From: Arion vulgaris | Taxonomy: Eukaryota; Mollusca; Gastropoda; Stylommatophora; Arionidae | DNA: 64,000 nucleotides | Assembly (NCBI GenBank): GCA_020796225.1 | Contig: CM036771.1 | Coordinates: forward strand, 26,394,176 to 26,458,175 | Reading direction: 5' to 3' | Shown here: positions 55,443 to 64,000 of the stretch, in pieces | Numbering within the stretch: the stretch's first letter is position 1 | Layout: each line of letters begins with the position of its first letter | The notes under the pieces: model-generated | Databases searched by the model: none | Seen by the model: the letters and a program-made list of their open reading frames with translations, nothing else | What the model was told of the DNA's origin: nothing | Made by a program: the position numbers and the translations under genes

Positions 55443-55586
55443 CATTCTCATAATCTGCACAGATACTATTTGATGAGACTACACTAAACTGGTGCTGTAC
55501 TTGCGTTGGCATAGACATCATGCTTAGCTGTCGATTCAGGGTTCTTTTTGACACTCTGGAAAATCCTCGCTGAGGAACAATGCGCA
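55443..55586 (-). CDS. ABCC5: ABCC5-like exon: inter-domain linker
   Basis: A 144-bp exon after acceptor TTTTACCAG and before donor GTATGC. It encodes a low-similarity linker: RIVPQRGFSRVSKRTLNRQL, SMMSMPTQVQHQFSVVSSNS and ICADYEN. Basic and Ser-rich content fits the phosphorylatable regulatory linker between NBD1 and TMD2 of ABCC proteins. Assignment rests on in-frame splice continuity (phase 1 on both sides) more than on similarity. Confidence 0.78.
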
Positions 55587-55599
55587 CTGGTAAAAGAAA

Positions 55600-56150
55600 A
55601 AGAACAATTTTATGTTACATAAAAATAGCACTAATAATGATTTAAATTACTCTTGATATAACAACATGGTAATGCTTCAGGTCTAATGGCTTTCCCTATG
55701 ACCAATAAGGTATATGTTATAGTATAAATTGGTAGGTGTGGTACTATAAAGTTGAGAGTATAGTAATGCTAGGTATAACCAACAGGAAATCTGATGGTGA
55801 AGAATATGCACAACAAACCCTATCTTGGAAAAAATTCAAATTAAAAATTAAAGTAAATGGGAAAAATCAGGTATGAAAATATTCTCTGCTTGTCTAACAG
55901 TCATGTTTTTGTGCTAACTTTGTTTTTTTAATGTTGCAATGTTGAAATTTTAAATGTATTCTGCAATCATTTCTCCTTAATTTGATATATGATGCTTCAT
56001 TCTATTGTCAATACTTTCTCTGAGTAAACTATAAACATGTTATATTGTAGACATCTACCCTGTTGAAAATACATCCAATCACTGAAGAAATTTACATCTA
56101 GAAAGAGTTCAGTAACATATTTTTTATGACCCATGCTATACAGATATTGC
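55600..56150. other. ABCC intron sequence, nothing recognised
   Basis: AT-rich intronic DNA without identifiable repeats, upstream of the linker exon in transcript direction. Confidence 0.45.
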
Positions 56151-56159
56151 CATACACCT

Positions 56160-56430
56160 CCCATATTACTGAGTTCAGTGGTTAGTGCACCATCCTCGTA
56201 GACTGGTGATCTTGGTGTAAATCCCAGCTTGGAATTTTTTTCAGACTGCAGACAGATCTCAGGTCAATCCAATTTAAAATGGATACCAGAGCAGCCATGG
56301 AAATTAAAATACAGTCAAGGTGATATTCAACTGTAGCGTTCAGTTGGTAAAAAAATATGAACCTAGCACTGTAGTCCTCAAGATAACACATGGTATGAAA
56401 ACGGTTCTTTACTTTTTTTTTTTGCACCTT
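56160..56430 (+). mobile_element. tRNA-derived SINE
   Basis: Head: TTCAGTGGTTAGTGCACCAT with CTTGGTGTAAATCCCAG as an eroded B-box. Body ends TGGTATGAAAACGGTTCTTT before a T-run. Same family as 23075-23350. Confidence 0.75.
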
Positions 56431-56599
56431 TCAAATTCTAAAAAATAGATTCAAGTACTCTTATTACACATGCAGTTTGACCCCTACAGTAAAATGGTCA
56501 CACATTGATAACTTAACAAGTACCAAATATGTAACAGGTTCCTTTTTAATTGATCATTTGATGATCATCTTCATCGCACATCAGATATATCCATACTTG

Positions 56600-57075
56600 C
56601 TCTGGTCTCCTCTAAGGCATGTATTTCAGTGTGTTAAGACTAACAACTCCTGTTCTGTGTTGGTTGATGTATCTACTTGGATTTATCTTATGGTTTTCCC
56701 GTCTTGCAGCAAAAATCAGTATGCATAACTTGTACAACCGAGATAGAGAATACCCTTTATCTTCTTCATTGAAATCTTCAGAGTGCATGTTTTCTCTTAG
56801 ATCATTGATGATGTCGCTTTTATCCATAGAAGACCCATTCTTGATCTCAGCATTGCCTGCAAGTGATCTCTCATTGCCCTTCACCCCAGAATGACCTGGA
56901 ACAAAAGTGTCTGGATTGTCCCATTTTGAATTAATTGCATCCACTGCCTTTGTACATGACCTGTCTTGATCTTCAGTATCATGCACATATAGTCACTGAG
57001 TATGCTCCACTGCCTTTGTACATGACCTGTCTTGATCTTCAGTATCATGCACATATAGTCACTGAGTATGCATGC
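56600..57075 (-). mobile_element. RNase H LINE fragment with 66-bp duplication
   Basis: Minus strand: NPDTFVPGHSGVKGNERSLA (RNase H), DKSDIINDLRENMHSEDFNE and YINQHRTGVVSLNTL. CCACTGCCTTTGTACATGAC begins at 56941 and again at 57007, an exact 66-bp duplication extending to about 57072. Confidence 0.8.
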
Positions 57076-57089
57076 CTGAATATTTGCGT

Positions 57090-57515
57090 ATGTTATAGGT
57101 TCACCTCCCCATGAGGCCATTACCTTGTAGTGGTGGGGAGGCTTGCGTGCCTCAATGATACAGTGAGCTAGGACGGCGGGAACTTATGTTCCCGGAAGGG
57201 TTACCCAAGCCGGAAAGGTTGCTGAAGAGGGGACAGACGAAGCATGGTCTCCAGGTTGGGCTTGGGACTAACGATCCCATCCTTTAAAAAAAAAATTAGT
57301 TACGGAAACAACAACAAACATACAACCTATCTACGGGCATGAAGGGCTACCAGTCATTTTGACTCACATGAGAACGATAGAGCAAGAGCTGAAGGAAATG
57401 AATCATAGCTGGAACACAATACAGAGGAAGGCCATGAACAGGGAAGAATGGTGTACGTTTGTTGCTGCCCTAAACGCCAAGGGCGTAACAGGCTAAAGAG
57501 AAAGAGAATAGGTTC
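57090..57515 (+). mobile_element. LINE 5' and 3' ends fused
   Basis: 57110-57290 has the GGTGGGGAGGCTTGCGTGCC and AATGATACAGTGAGCTAG text seen in LINE 5' regions, directly joined to the 3' end of another segment (57345-57510: TIEQELKEMNHSWNTIQRKA, MNREEWCTFVAALNAKGVTG). The internal ORF is deleted between them. Confidence 0.65.
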
Positions 57516-57524
57516 AGTTCAGTT

Positions 57525-58015
57525 TCAGTTTGGAATATTTTCATTGCACTTCGGACATGTCCATAAGTGCTCCGATCTCCTTCGCAATATCTACAACAGC
57601 GTCCAGCGACTGATCGTACCAGTTCGATTTTGATTGATGAGCCTACTCACATACCTGTTATGCTGTTCTTTTCTTGCTACTCTAATCTTCAAACCCAGCT
57701 CCTGCAATCTAGTAGTTGACGTGGATTGGTTTAAATGAAAATCTTCTTTACGGCCACACTCTATGAGGGTGTTCAAAATATCAGCTCTATCCTTCGGCTG
57801 GCCCTCTGATATGGTGGCAGAGCCAGCCAGCCTGTCTGCTCTCTCATTGCCAACGACACCCATGTGCTCCGGAACGAAGATAAGTGTGATTCTGCAAATT
57901 GTTAACGTTTGTAGTGATTCAGTCCATTGCCTGCACACCGAACCAGCCTCTACCTTGCGGATCATACTCAATGAATCACTCAGAATGCAGTTATAAGTAG
58001 AATCAGACAACTACA
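57525..58015 (-). mobile_element. RNase H LINE fragment
   Basis: Minus-strand open frame of 139 codons: YNCILSDSLSMIRKVEAGSV, ITLIFVPEHMGVVGNERADR, LAGSATISEGQPKDRADILN and LQELGLKIRVARKEQHNRYV. RNase H Asp motifs are visible. Intact frame suggests a relatively young insertion. Confidence 0.9.
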
Positions 58016-58195
58016 AAATTAAAATGTTACTGCTAATTGTAATTATAAGTAAGCATGACTAAAAATGAGCTTTTAACTGTGATTAAATATTTACGCATTA
58101 ATACATCTTAAACATATATTTACTGAGAACATACTGTTTTTGCTCTGAAATATGCAAACCCTTATCTGTGTATCAAATATTCATCATCTTATTAC

Positions 58196-58373
58196 CTTCG
58201 TTCTTCTTATCCTGGTTCATCATTCTCTCCTTGAGAATCCTGTCATACTTGCTGTTATATAGAGTAAACAACTCTTGGTAGGGACTGCCTGGGCTCATAA
58301 GTTCAGAATGACTGCCATATGACACAACATGGCCCTCATGCATGTAAAGTACTTTGTCACACTTTGGTAAATA
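58196..58373 (-). CDS. ABCC5: ABCC5-like exon: end of NBD1 and start of linker
   Basis: A 178-bp exon after acceptor ATCACCAG. It encodes YLPKCDKVLYMHEGHVVSYG, SHSELMSPGSPYQELFTLYN and a basic stretch ending KKNEG. Family features seen: CDKVLYMHEG strand after the H-loop, GSHSELM helix, then the divergent linker to TMD2. The last Gly/Val codon is split 1+2. The upstream intron (58374-60621) carries the 15-bp satellite. Confidence 0.92.
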
Positions 58374-58509
58374 CTGGTGATAATAACAATAATAATTAAA
58401 ATAATAACAATAATAACAGTAAATATTGAAATTATCAACCTTTAATAAATAGCAATAAAGGTAATTGGTATAGTTAGCCATACAAAAATGTACAGGCCTG
58501 ACAGAGAAG

Positions 58510-60110
58510 ATGTTATAGAATGTACTGTTAAAGAATGTACTGTTAAAGAATGTACTGTTATAGAATGTACTGTTAAAGAATGTACTGTTATAGAATGTAC
58601 TGTTATAGAATGTAATGTTAAAGAATGTAATGTTAAAGAATGTACTGTTATAGAATGTAATGTTAAAGAATGTACTGTTATAGAATGTACTGTTAAAGAA
58701 TGTACTGTTATAGAATGTACTGTTAAAGAATGTAATGTTATAGAATGTACTGTTATAGAATGTAATGTTAAAGAATGTACTGTTATAGAATGTACTGTTA
58801 TAGAATGTACTGTTAAAGAATGTAATGTTATAGAATGTACTGTTAAAGAATGTACTGTTAAAGAATGTAATGTTATAGAATGTACTGTTATAGAATGTAC
58901 TGTTATAGAATGTAATGTTAAAGAATGTAATGTTAAAGAATGTAATGTTAAATAATGTACTGTTAAAGAATGTACTGTTAAAGAATATAATGTAAAAGAA
59001 TGTACTGTTAAAGAATGTACTGTTAAAGAATGTAATGTTAAAGAATGTACTGATAAAGAATGTACTGTTATAGAATGTAATGTTAAAGAATGTACTGTTA
59101 TAGAATGTAATGTTATAGAATGTACTGTTAAAGAATGTAATGTTATAGAATGTACTGTTAAAGAATGTACTATTAAAGAATGTAATGTTATAGAATGTAC
59201 TGTTATAGAATGTACTGTTATAGAATGTAATGTTAAAGAATGTACTGTTATAGAATGTACTGTTATAGAATGTACTGTTAAAGAATGTAATGTTATAGAA
59301 TGTACTATTAAAGAATGTACTGTTAAAGAATGTAATGTTATAGAATGTACTGTTATAGAATGTACTGTTATAGAATGTAATGTTAAAGAATGTACTGTTA
59401 TAGAATGTACTGTTATAGAATGAAATGTTATAGAATGTAATGTTAAAGAATGTACTGTTATAGAATGTAATGTTATAGAATGTAATGTTATAGAATGTAA
59501 TGTTATAGAATGTACTGTTATAGAATGTACTGTTATAGAATGTACTGTTATAGAATGTACTGTTATAGAATGTACTGTTAAAGAATGTAATGTTAAAGAA
59601 TGTAATGTTATAGAATGTACTGTTATAGACTGTACTGTTAAAGAATGTAATGTTATAGAATGTACTGTTATAGAATGTAATGTTAAAGAATGTACTGTTA
59701 AAGAATGTACTGTTAAAGAATGTACTGTTATAGAATGTACTGTTATAGAATGTACTGTTGTAGAATGTAATGTTATAGAATGTAATGTTATAGAATGTAC
59801 TGTTATAGAATGTACTGTTAAAGAATGTAATGTTAAAGAATGTAATGTTATAGAATGTACTGTTAAAGAATGTAATGTTATAGAATGTACTGTTATAGAA
59901 TGTAATGTTAAAGAATGTAATGTTAAAGAATGTACTGTTATAGAATGTAATGTTAAAGAATGTACTGTTATAGAATGTACTGTTAAAGAATGTACTGTTA
60001 TAGAATGTACTGATAAAGAATGTACTGTTATAGAATGTAATGTTAAAGAATGTACTGTTAAAGAATGTACTGTTATAGAATGTAATGTTATAGAATGTAA
60101 TGTTACAGAA
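58510..60110. repeat. 15-bp satellite in perfect register (about 106 copies)
   Basis: Unit (T/A)AGAATGTA(C/A)TGTTA. Nearly all variation is at two positions (T or A at unit base 1; C or A at base 10), giving four unit types; a few singletons exist (GTTGTAG, GAAATG, GATAAAG). No indel shifts the 15-bp phase over ~1.6 kb. Minus-strand ORF of 588 codons (SITVH/SLTVH/SITLH/SLTLH) results from the period. Located in the ABCC intron between the two NBD1 exons. Confidence 0.97.
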
Positions 60111-60111
60111 A

Positions 60112-60335
60112 GTAATTTGTTTTTTTCTTTCTTTTCTCTAATCCTGTTTTGCCTCACAGTGTCAGGGTCAGAAGAGATTTCTAGAATAGGCCTCTGTGTG
60201 CGCTTCATAAAAAGTTAATTTCGCCGCTACTGTTATCTCTGAGGTCCACTTTTTGCGTGGGTGGCCCTTTGCCTTGTATCCACTGTATCGGAGTAACATT
60301 GCTCTTGAAATCTCTTCATGATTCTTTGAACATAA
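60112..60335 (-). mobile_element. LINE 3' end
   Basis: Reverse copy of the 8390-8765 LINE 3' end (CTAATCCTGTTTTGCCTCAC, AGAAGAGATTTCTAGAATAG in +), abutting the 15-bp satellite. 60336-60540 has a GC-richer unidentified stretch. Confidence 0.75.
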
Positions 60336-60621
60336 ATAAGATTATACCACTATCGACTTGCTAGGCCTGTCACAGTAGCTACAGAATCACCTAGATCGGT
60401 CACACAGCGTACTAGTCTATCACATTCAGGCTAGAATACACAAACTCCATCCATAGAAAAGCGATTTCGGTTAGAGGTCGGTTGAAATTCACATCCAGTG
60501 TGCCATGCCTTCTTGACCGGAAGTCTTGTTATAAAAAGTATTATTATTAAAATGTACTATTACAGATTTGATATGATGGTAGTGAAAACTGAATATGTTT
60601 ACTGTAGTCATAACAACCAAC

Positions 60622-60825
60622 CTCCAAATGATGAGTAACTATAAAAACTGTCTTCTTATGCAGGATAGTTTTGATGCACTGGGCAAAGATGTGTCTTCCT
60701 ATGTTAACATCCACAGTGGATAGTGGATCATCCAATAACAAGATGTTACTGTTACTGTATATGGCTCGGGCCAGACATATTCGTTGTTTCTGACCGCCTG
60801 ACAAGGTCAGACCTCTGTCTCCTAT
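60622..60825 (-). CDS. ABCC5: ABCC5-like exon: NBD1 signature, Walker B and H-loop
   Basis: A 204-bp phase-0 exon. It encodes [20 protein letters not shown] (ABC signature LSGGQ), [19 protein letters not shown] (Walker B; Asp where catalytic Glu is usual, as is normal for ABCC NBD1), then [20 protein letters not shown] and HHLE with the H-loop His. NBD1 is therefore probably the catalytically degenerate site, as in most ABCC proteins. Confidence 0.95.
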
Positions 60826-60889
60826 CTTAGAAAAAAATAAAAGAGAATTCTTCATTAGTAATCAGTTGGACACTAATACCATATAAATA

Positions 60890-62580
60890 ACTATAATACC
60901 TGCTCTTTTTTTTTTCAAGTTCTAGAAAAATAGTGGGAAGTAAAGAAATTTGGCATAATATTTACTACATCATTCATCGTTTGCCGTTGATCATAGAAAA
61001 ATATGGACCTAAAACTACATACACACAACACTCACTATGAGGCATGTTTAAGGATGATGACACAGAGACAGTGAAGAGACAGATAGGCAACATTGGAAGA
61101 AGATGTATAGAGAATAAAAATGCACATGATAGTGCACAAGGTATAAGGACAAATGTTGAAAGAAACATGACGTCGAGAAATGACTAGTATGCAACAAAGA
61201 GATAAGTTAGCAACGAGAGCAGTTAGTAACAAGAAGGCAGAATGTGAAGACCTTAAGAAAGTCAGCAACAAGAGACTGAATACAAAGTGAGAAGATAATG
61301 CAGCAGTTAGCAACAAGAAAGTAGAACAAATCTTGAGAGGATGGCAAATAGGTAACGGTCTCTTAAAATGAGTGTATTACATTACATTGGGAAATATTCT
61401 CATTGAATCAAAGTAGAGTAGAAAGAGTGAATAGCATTGTTATGTTGGATTGAATAAACTTGATATTGTATTTTGTGAATATATTGCTAGAAGATATAAA
61501 TCTACTGGAGAGCTCTAAAACATTTGCTGATATGATACACCCAGGTAACATTGTTGCCTATATAACTTTAATATTTTGTTCAATTTGTAAACATCACTTT
61601 CATTGCCTGTCCAGCCACACTTTCTGTCGGCAAACTAGCTGGGTCATAAATGACATACAGTTGCAGCTATGCCTGACACTGTAGACCTGATTGAGTCTAC
61701 CAACTACTATCCACACTATCTCAGCCACCGCACCTACATAACGAAATTCTCTAACCTACTGTCTAACAATATACCTGCAGCAAGTCACACAGAGGCCACA
61801 TACCCTAACACCAACCTTGCCAAAAATCGATGACCCCAACCTCCTCATGAAACACCCTCCTACAACATAACTCATGGTATGAAAACTGGTTCCTTACTAT
61901 TTTTTAACTCTATTATGGATTGTTAGTTGCACATTGTTATAATTCAAAGCTATCATGACAGCAATCTCTTAGACACTTGTTAAAAGTTTTACTCACACTT
62001 TTGTGTGTGTGAATTATTGAAAACCATTTTTCCACACATTGCCATCATACATATTAAACAAATTCAATCACTAGGAACAGTACATAGATTTAATAACTAA
62101 AATATAAAATAGTTTGTAGAAATCACAGCATACTGATCTCCATTGCTTGTCATAGTACATAAACAAACCATTTCATAAAACAGATTGCCAAAATGCTGTG
62201 TTTATTTCAATTGGAACAGAAAACAGATTGTAGAAAGAAAAAATATGTCACTGGAACTGGGATATATCTCTCATCTATTCTTAGCGATTCAATAAAAATC
62301 ATACCAAGACTACTTCCTTGTGTCTGCAGATTTCAGCAGATCCAGTAGAAGAATAGGCTATTGGTTCTTTTTAGAGGAAGGAAAGAATATGTAGAAGGGA
62401 ACTGGCCATTTCACTTCTAAATGTTAAGGCCTAGTACTATAAGATATTTAACACCTCTCACATCTATATAACTACATACTAAAGGACCACCTACAGAAGC
62501 AAATGCTATTGATGAGTTAAATTAGTAGCCATAAAGACATAACTATTTCATACCAAGTATTTATCACAACAATATTAACC
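60890..62580. other. ABCC intron with degenerate short repeats
   Basis: 61190-61330 has several imperfect GTTAGCAACAAGAA-type units. 61860-61905 has a short SINE end (AACTCATGGTATGAAAACTG). The remainder is AT-rich with nothing recognised. Confidence 0.45.
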
Positions 62581-62584
62581 TGAC

Positions 62585-62657
62585 CTCTACTTCATCCTTG
62601 GCACTAAAAGTGTCAAAGTCTTTGTCCAACCTGGTAGCCTTGATAATTCTGTCATAT
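62585..62657 (-). CDS. ABCC5: ABCC5-like exon: NBD1, segment before the signature
   Basis: A 73-bp exon on the minus strand after acceptor TTCTTCAG; donor GTCAGG. It encodes YDRIIKATRLDKDFDTFSAK and DEVE, matching the NBD1 helical segment between Q-loop and signature in ABCC proteins. Joining at GAG gives EIGDRG with the next exon, the family form; using the alternative GT four bases further on would create a stop. The preceding exon (Walker A, Q-loop) is not in the window. Confidence 0.85.
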
Positions 62658-62819
62658 CTGAAGAAATATTAAATAACGGACATCTGAAACTTATTACTAG
62701 CCACAATTTCTACATACTTTATTCACTTATAATTTTCTTGCTGTGCATACTTTATCCACTTTTAAAAGGATGTCACTCTAGCTAGTTTATCTGCTCTTTA
62801 ATTTACCTTCTTTTGAGAG

Positions 62820-63080
62820 ATGGAATAACATATGGTTAGTGCATTTGTTACATAGACACAAGGTTCCAGAATTAAATTTCATGGTGGGAGTGAGATTTTT
62901 TTCTGACTGTAACTGCTCTCAGGCCAACCGAGCCCATTGATTACCAGAAAAACACTGAAGTCAAGGTAGTCAGTATAATGTTGACCACATCATGTCATTT
63001 GTCAAAGAAAAATATGAGCCTAACACTGTATTCTCTAATATACCTGATGGTATGAAAACAAGTTCTTTACTTCTTTCTTC
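62820..63080 (+). mobile_element. tRNA-derived SINE
   Basis: Head with TGGTTAGTGCATTTGTTACA and an eroded B-box (CAGAATTAAATTTC), body GCTCTCAGGCCAACCGAG, GAAGTCAAGGTAGTCAG, end GATGGTATGAAAACAAGTTC. Same family as 23075-23350. Confidence 0.75.
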
Positions 63081-63094
63081 CCTTAATCTCGACA

Positions 63095-63725
63095 TGTCGT
63101 CTTCTTCTTCTTTTGTCGTCACACTGCTACCGGGTTGTTGCCCAGTGTCGTGGTTTTCTGTTTTGTCTTGCGCTGTTCTGGTGGCTTGTGTGATTGTTAT
63201 TTTTGCTCTTTCACAGGCGTCTGCTACGCCATCTAACCATCTTTTCCGTGGTCTTCATCTTGCCTTCTTTCCCGATGTTCCGTTGTAGAAGACTCTGTAT
63301 ACTGTGGAGTTTGGATGCATTCTTATTAAGTGACCAAACCACTTCATTCTTTGTTTCTCTATGTAATTCAAGCACGGTTTGTGCCAACTTTCTTTCTTAT
63401 GCTGATGTTGGTGATTCGTCTTTTCTGGTGTTGTTGGTAACTGTTCGCAGGCAACGCATTTCACATGTAGTTATTTTTGTGACTGCGCTTTGCTCAATGT
63501 CCATGTTTGGCTCTGGTAACACAAAGTGGGTATAAAATGCTGTTGATCATCTGTTGCTTAGCTGCCTGTGAAATTTTTGGGTGCCTTAACAATGGGGCTA
63601 GCTGGTAGGTTACAGCATTTGCTTTTGCACTCTAGCCTCTATCTCTCTATCTAGTCTGCCGTCTTCTGTGAATATGCTTCCTAAGTATTTGAATTCTTTC
63701 CTTGGTTTATTTTAGTGCCATTGAC
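63095..63725 (-). mobile_element. LINE reverse-transcriptase C-terminus and 3' end
   Basis: Minus strand, with breaks: MRLRTVTNNTRKDESP-like, KQRMKWFGHLIRMHPNSTVY, GTSGKKAR, GRPRKRWLDGVADAC and ATRTAQDKTENHDTGQQP. Same family as 18435-18725 but longer, extending back toward the RT thumb (63600-63720: EYLGSIF-like). Confidence 0.85.
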
Positions 63726-63814
63726 ATGGATGTCTAGATTATTATGTTTTCTTTCCATACTCGACATGTCTAAGCACATATATAGCTAAAACAGATTCTG
63801 GAGGTAGTATTGAT

Positions 63815-64000
63815 CTTCTTCTTTGCGGTCGTTCTTTACAACCAATTTTAATCACTCTTTGTGATGTATTTGATCTTTGCCAAGAACGTGTATATGTTGC
63901 ACATTGGTTTGGTAGGCCCCTAAACGCATAGACTTCTACACATTTAGGACACATGCATCTGATTTCAGCCAATAATTTGGTAGGACTGATGAATGTTATT
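63815..64000 (-). mobile_element. (GAA)n-tailed SINE, subfamily 2, cut by window edge
   Basis: Reverse complement of 52200-52350: TCTTCTTTGCGGTCGTTCTT, AACGTGTATATGTTGCACAT and GGCCCCTAAACGCATAGACT. The core lies beyond 64000. Confidence 0.85.

Larger units (their letters stand above)
33176..62657 (-). other. ABCC5: ABCC (MRP) transporter gene, ABCC5-like, 3' part (16 exons)
   Basis: Sixteen exons joined by GT/AG junctions with matching phases encode about 878 C-terminal residues. Order: end of NBD1 (signature LSGGQKQR, Walker [11 protein letters not shown]-loop THHLE), a basic Ser-rich linker, transmembrane domain 2 with about six hydrophobic segments, then NBD2 (A-loop MRY, Walker A GNSGSGKSS, Q-loop LVQDP, signature [10 protein letters not shown], Walker [12 protein letters not shown]-loop IAHR) and a 93-codon final exon. 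ABCC proteins are ATP-driven exporters of organic anions, conjugates or cyclic nucleotides at the plasma membrane. The ADWP...MRYNDTLPPV, GKSSLG and [12 protein letters not shown] strings resemble ABCC5 more than ABCC4, but orthology is inferred from remembered family features. TMD1 and the NBD1 Walker A should lie beyond 64000. Confidence 0.92.

Noticed and set aside
58442..60208. 588-codon minus-strand ORF of SITVH-type repeats
   Set aside because: It is the 15-bp satellite read in one frame; no splice junction ties it to the ABCC exons, which join in frame without it.
62581..62585. Alternative donor four bases downstream in the 62585-62657 exon
   Set aside because: Using it creates a stop with the next exon, whereas the GAG|GTCAGG donor gives the family-conserved EIGDRG.

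Overview
This is a window of animal nuclear DNA: AT-rich, intron-rich and dense in repeats. It holds parts of two protein-coding genes in convergent (tail-to-tail) orientation. On the + strand, six exons between 1958 and 17719 encode the intracellular kinase-like domain and stop codon of a RYK-type (Derailed-family) Wnt receptor; its extracellular and transmembrane exons lie beyond the left edge. On the - strand, sixteen exons between 62657 and 33176 encode the C-terminal ~880 residues of an ABCC (MRP) transporter closest in sequence character to ABCC5: end of NBD1, linker, second membrane domain, NBD2 and a Ser/Pro-rich tail. Its 5' exons lie beyond the right edge. Every listed exon joins its neighbours in frame through GT/AG boundaries, which is the main support for both models.

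RYK is metazoan-specific, so the source is an animal. RNase H-bearing LINE debris, tRNA-derived SINEs, (GAA)n-tailed SINEs with a GTCGTAAGAGGCGACTAA-like core and Penelope-like remnants suggest an invertebrate, perhaps a mollusc or other lophotrochozoan. That placement is inference.

Layout: 1-1357 is a 15-bp satellite. 1958-17719 holds the RYK exons, separated by introns carrying 48-, 47-, 96-, ~32-, 57- and 46-bp minisatellites. Two DNA transposons interrupt two of these arrays at exact target sites: a TA-flanked mariner-type MITE (8993-9248) and a TTAA-flanked piggyBac-type element (14779-15507). 17720-33175 is intergenic, filled with 5'-truncated LINE fragments, SINEs, a 29-bp minisatellite and AT-rich sequence. 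33176-64000 is the ABCC gene, whose introns hold LINEs, SINEs, two opposed Penelope-like ends, a CpG-rich 561-bp insertion with an 8-bp target duplication, and a ~1.6-kb 15-bp satellite kept in perfect register (58510-60110).

The most unusual structure is in the RYK intron before 7407. A 48-bp minisatellite repeats the 3' splice-site sequence of the next exon about 20 times, and the genuine exon boundary looks like a diverged copy of the same unit. No operon, CRISPR array, rRNA or functional tRNA gene was found.
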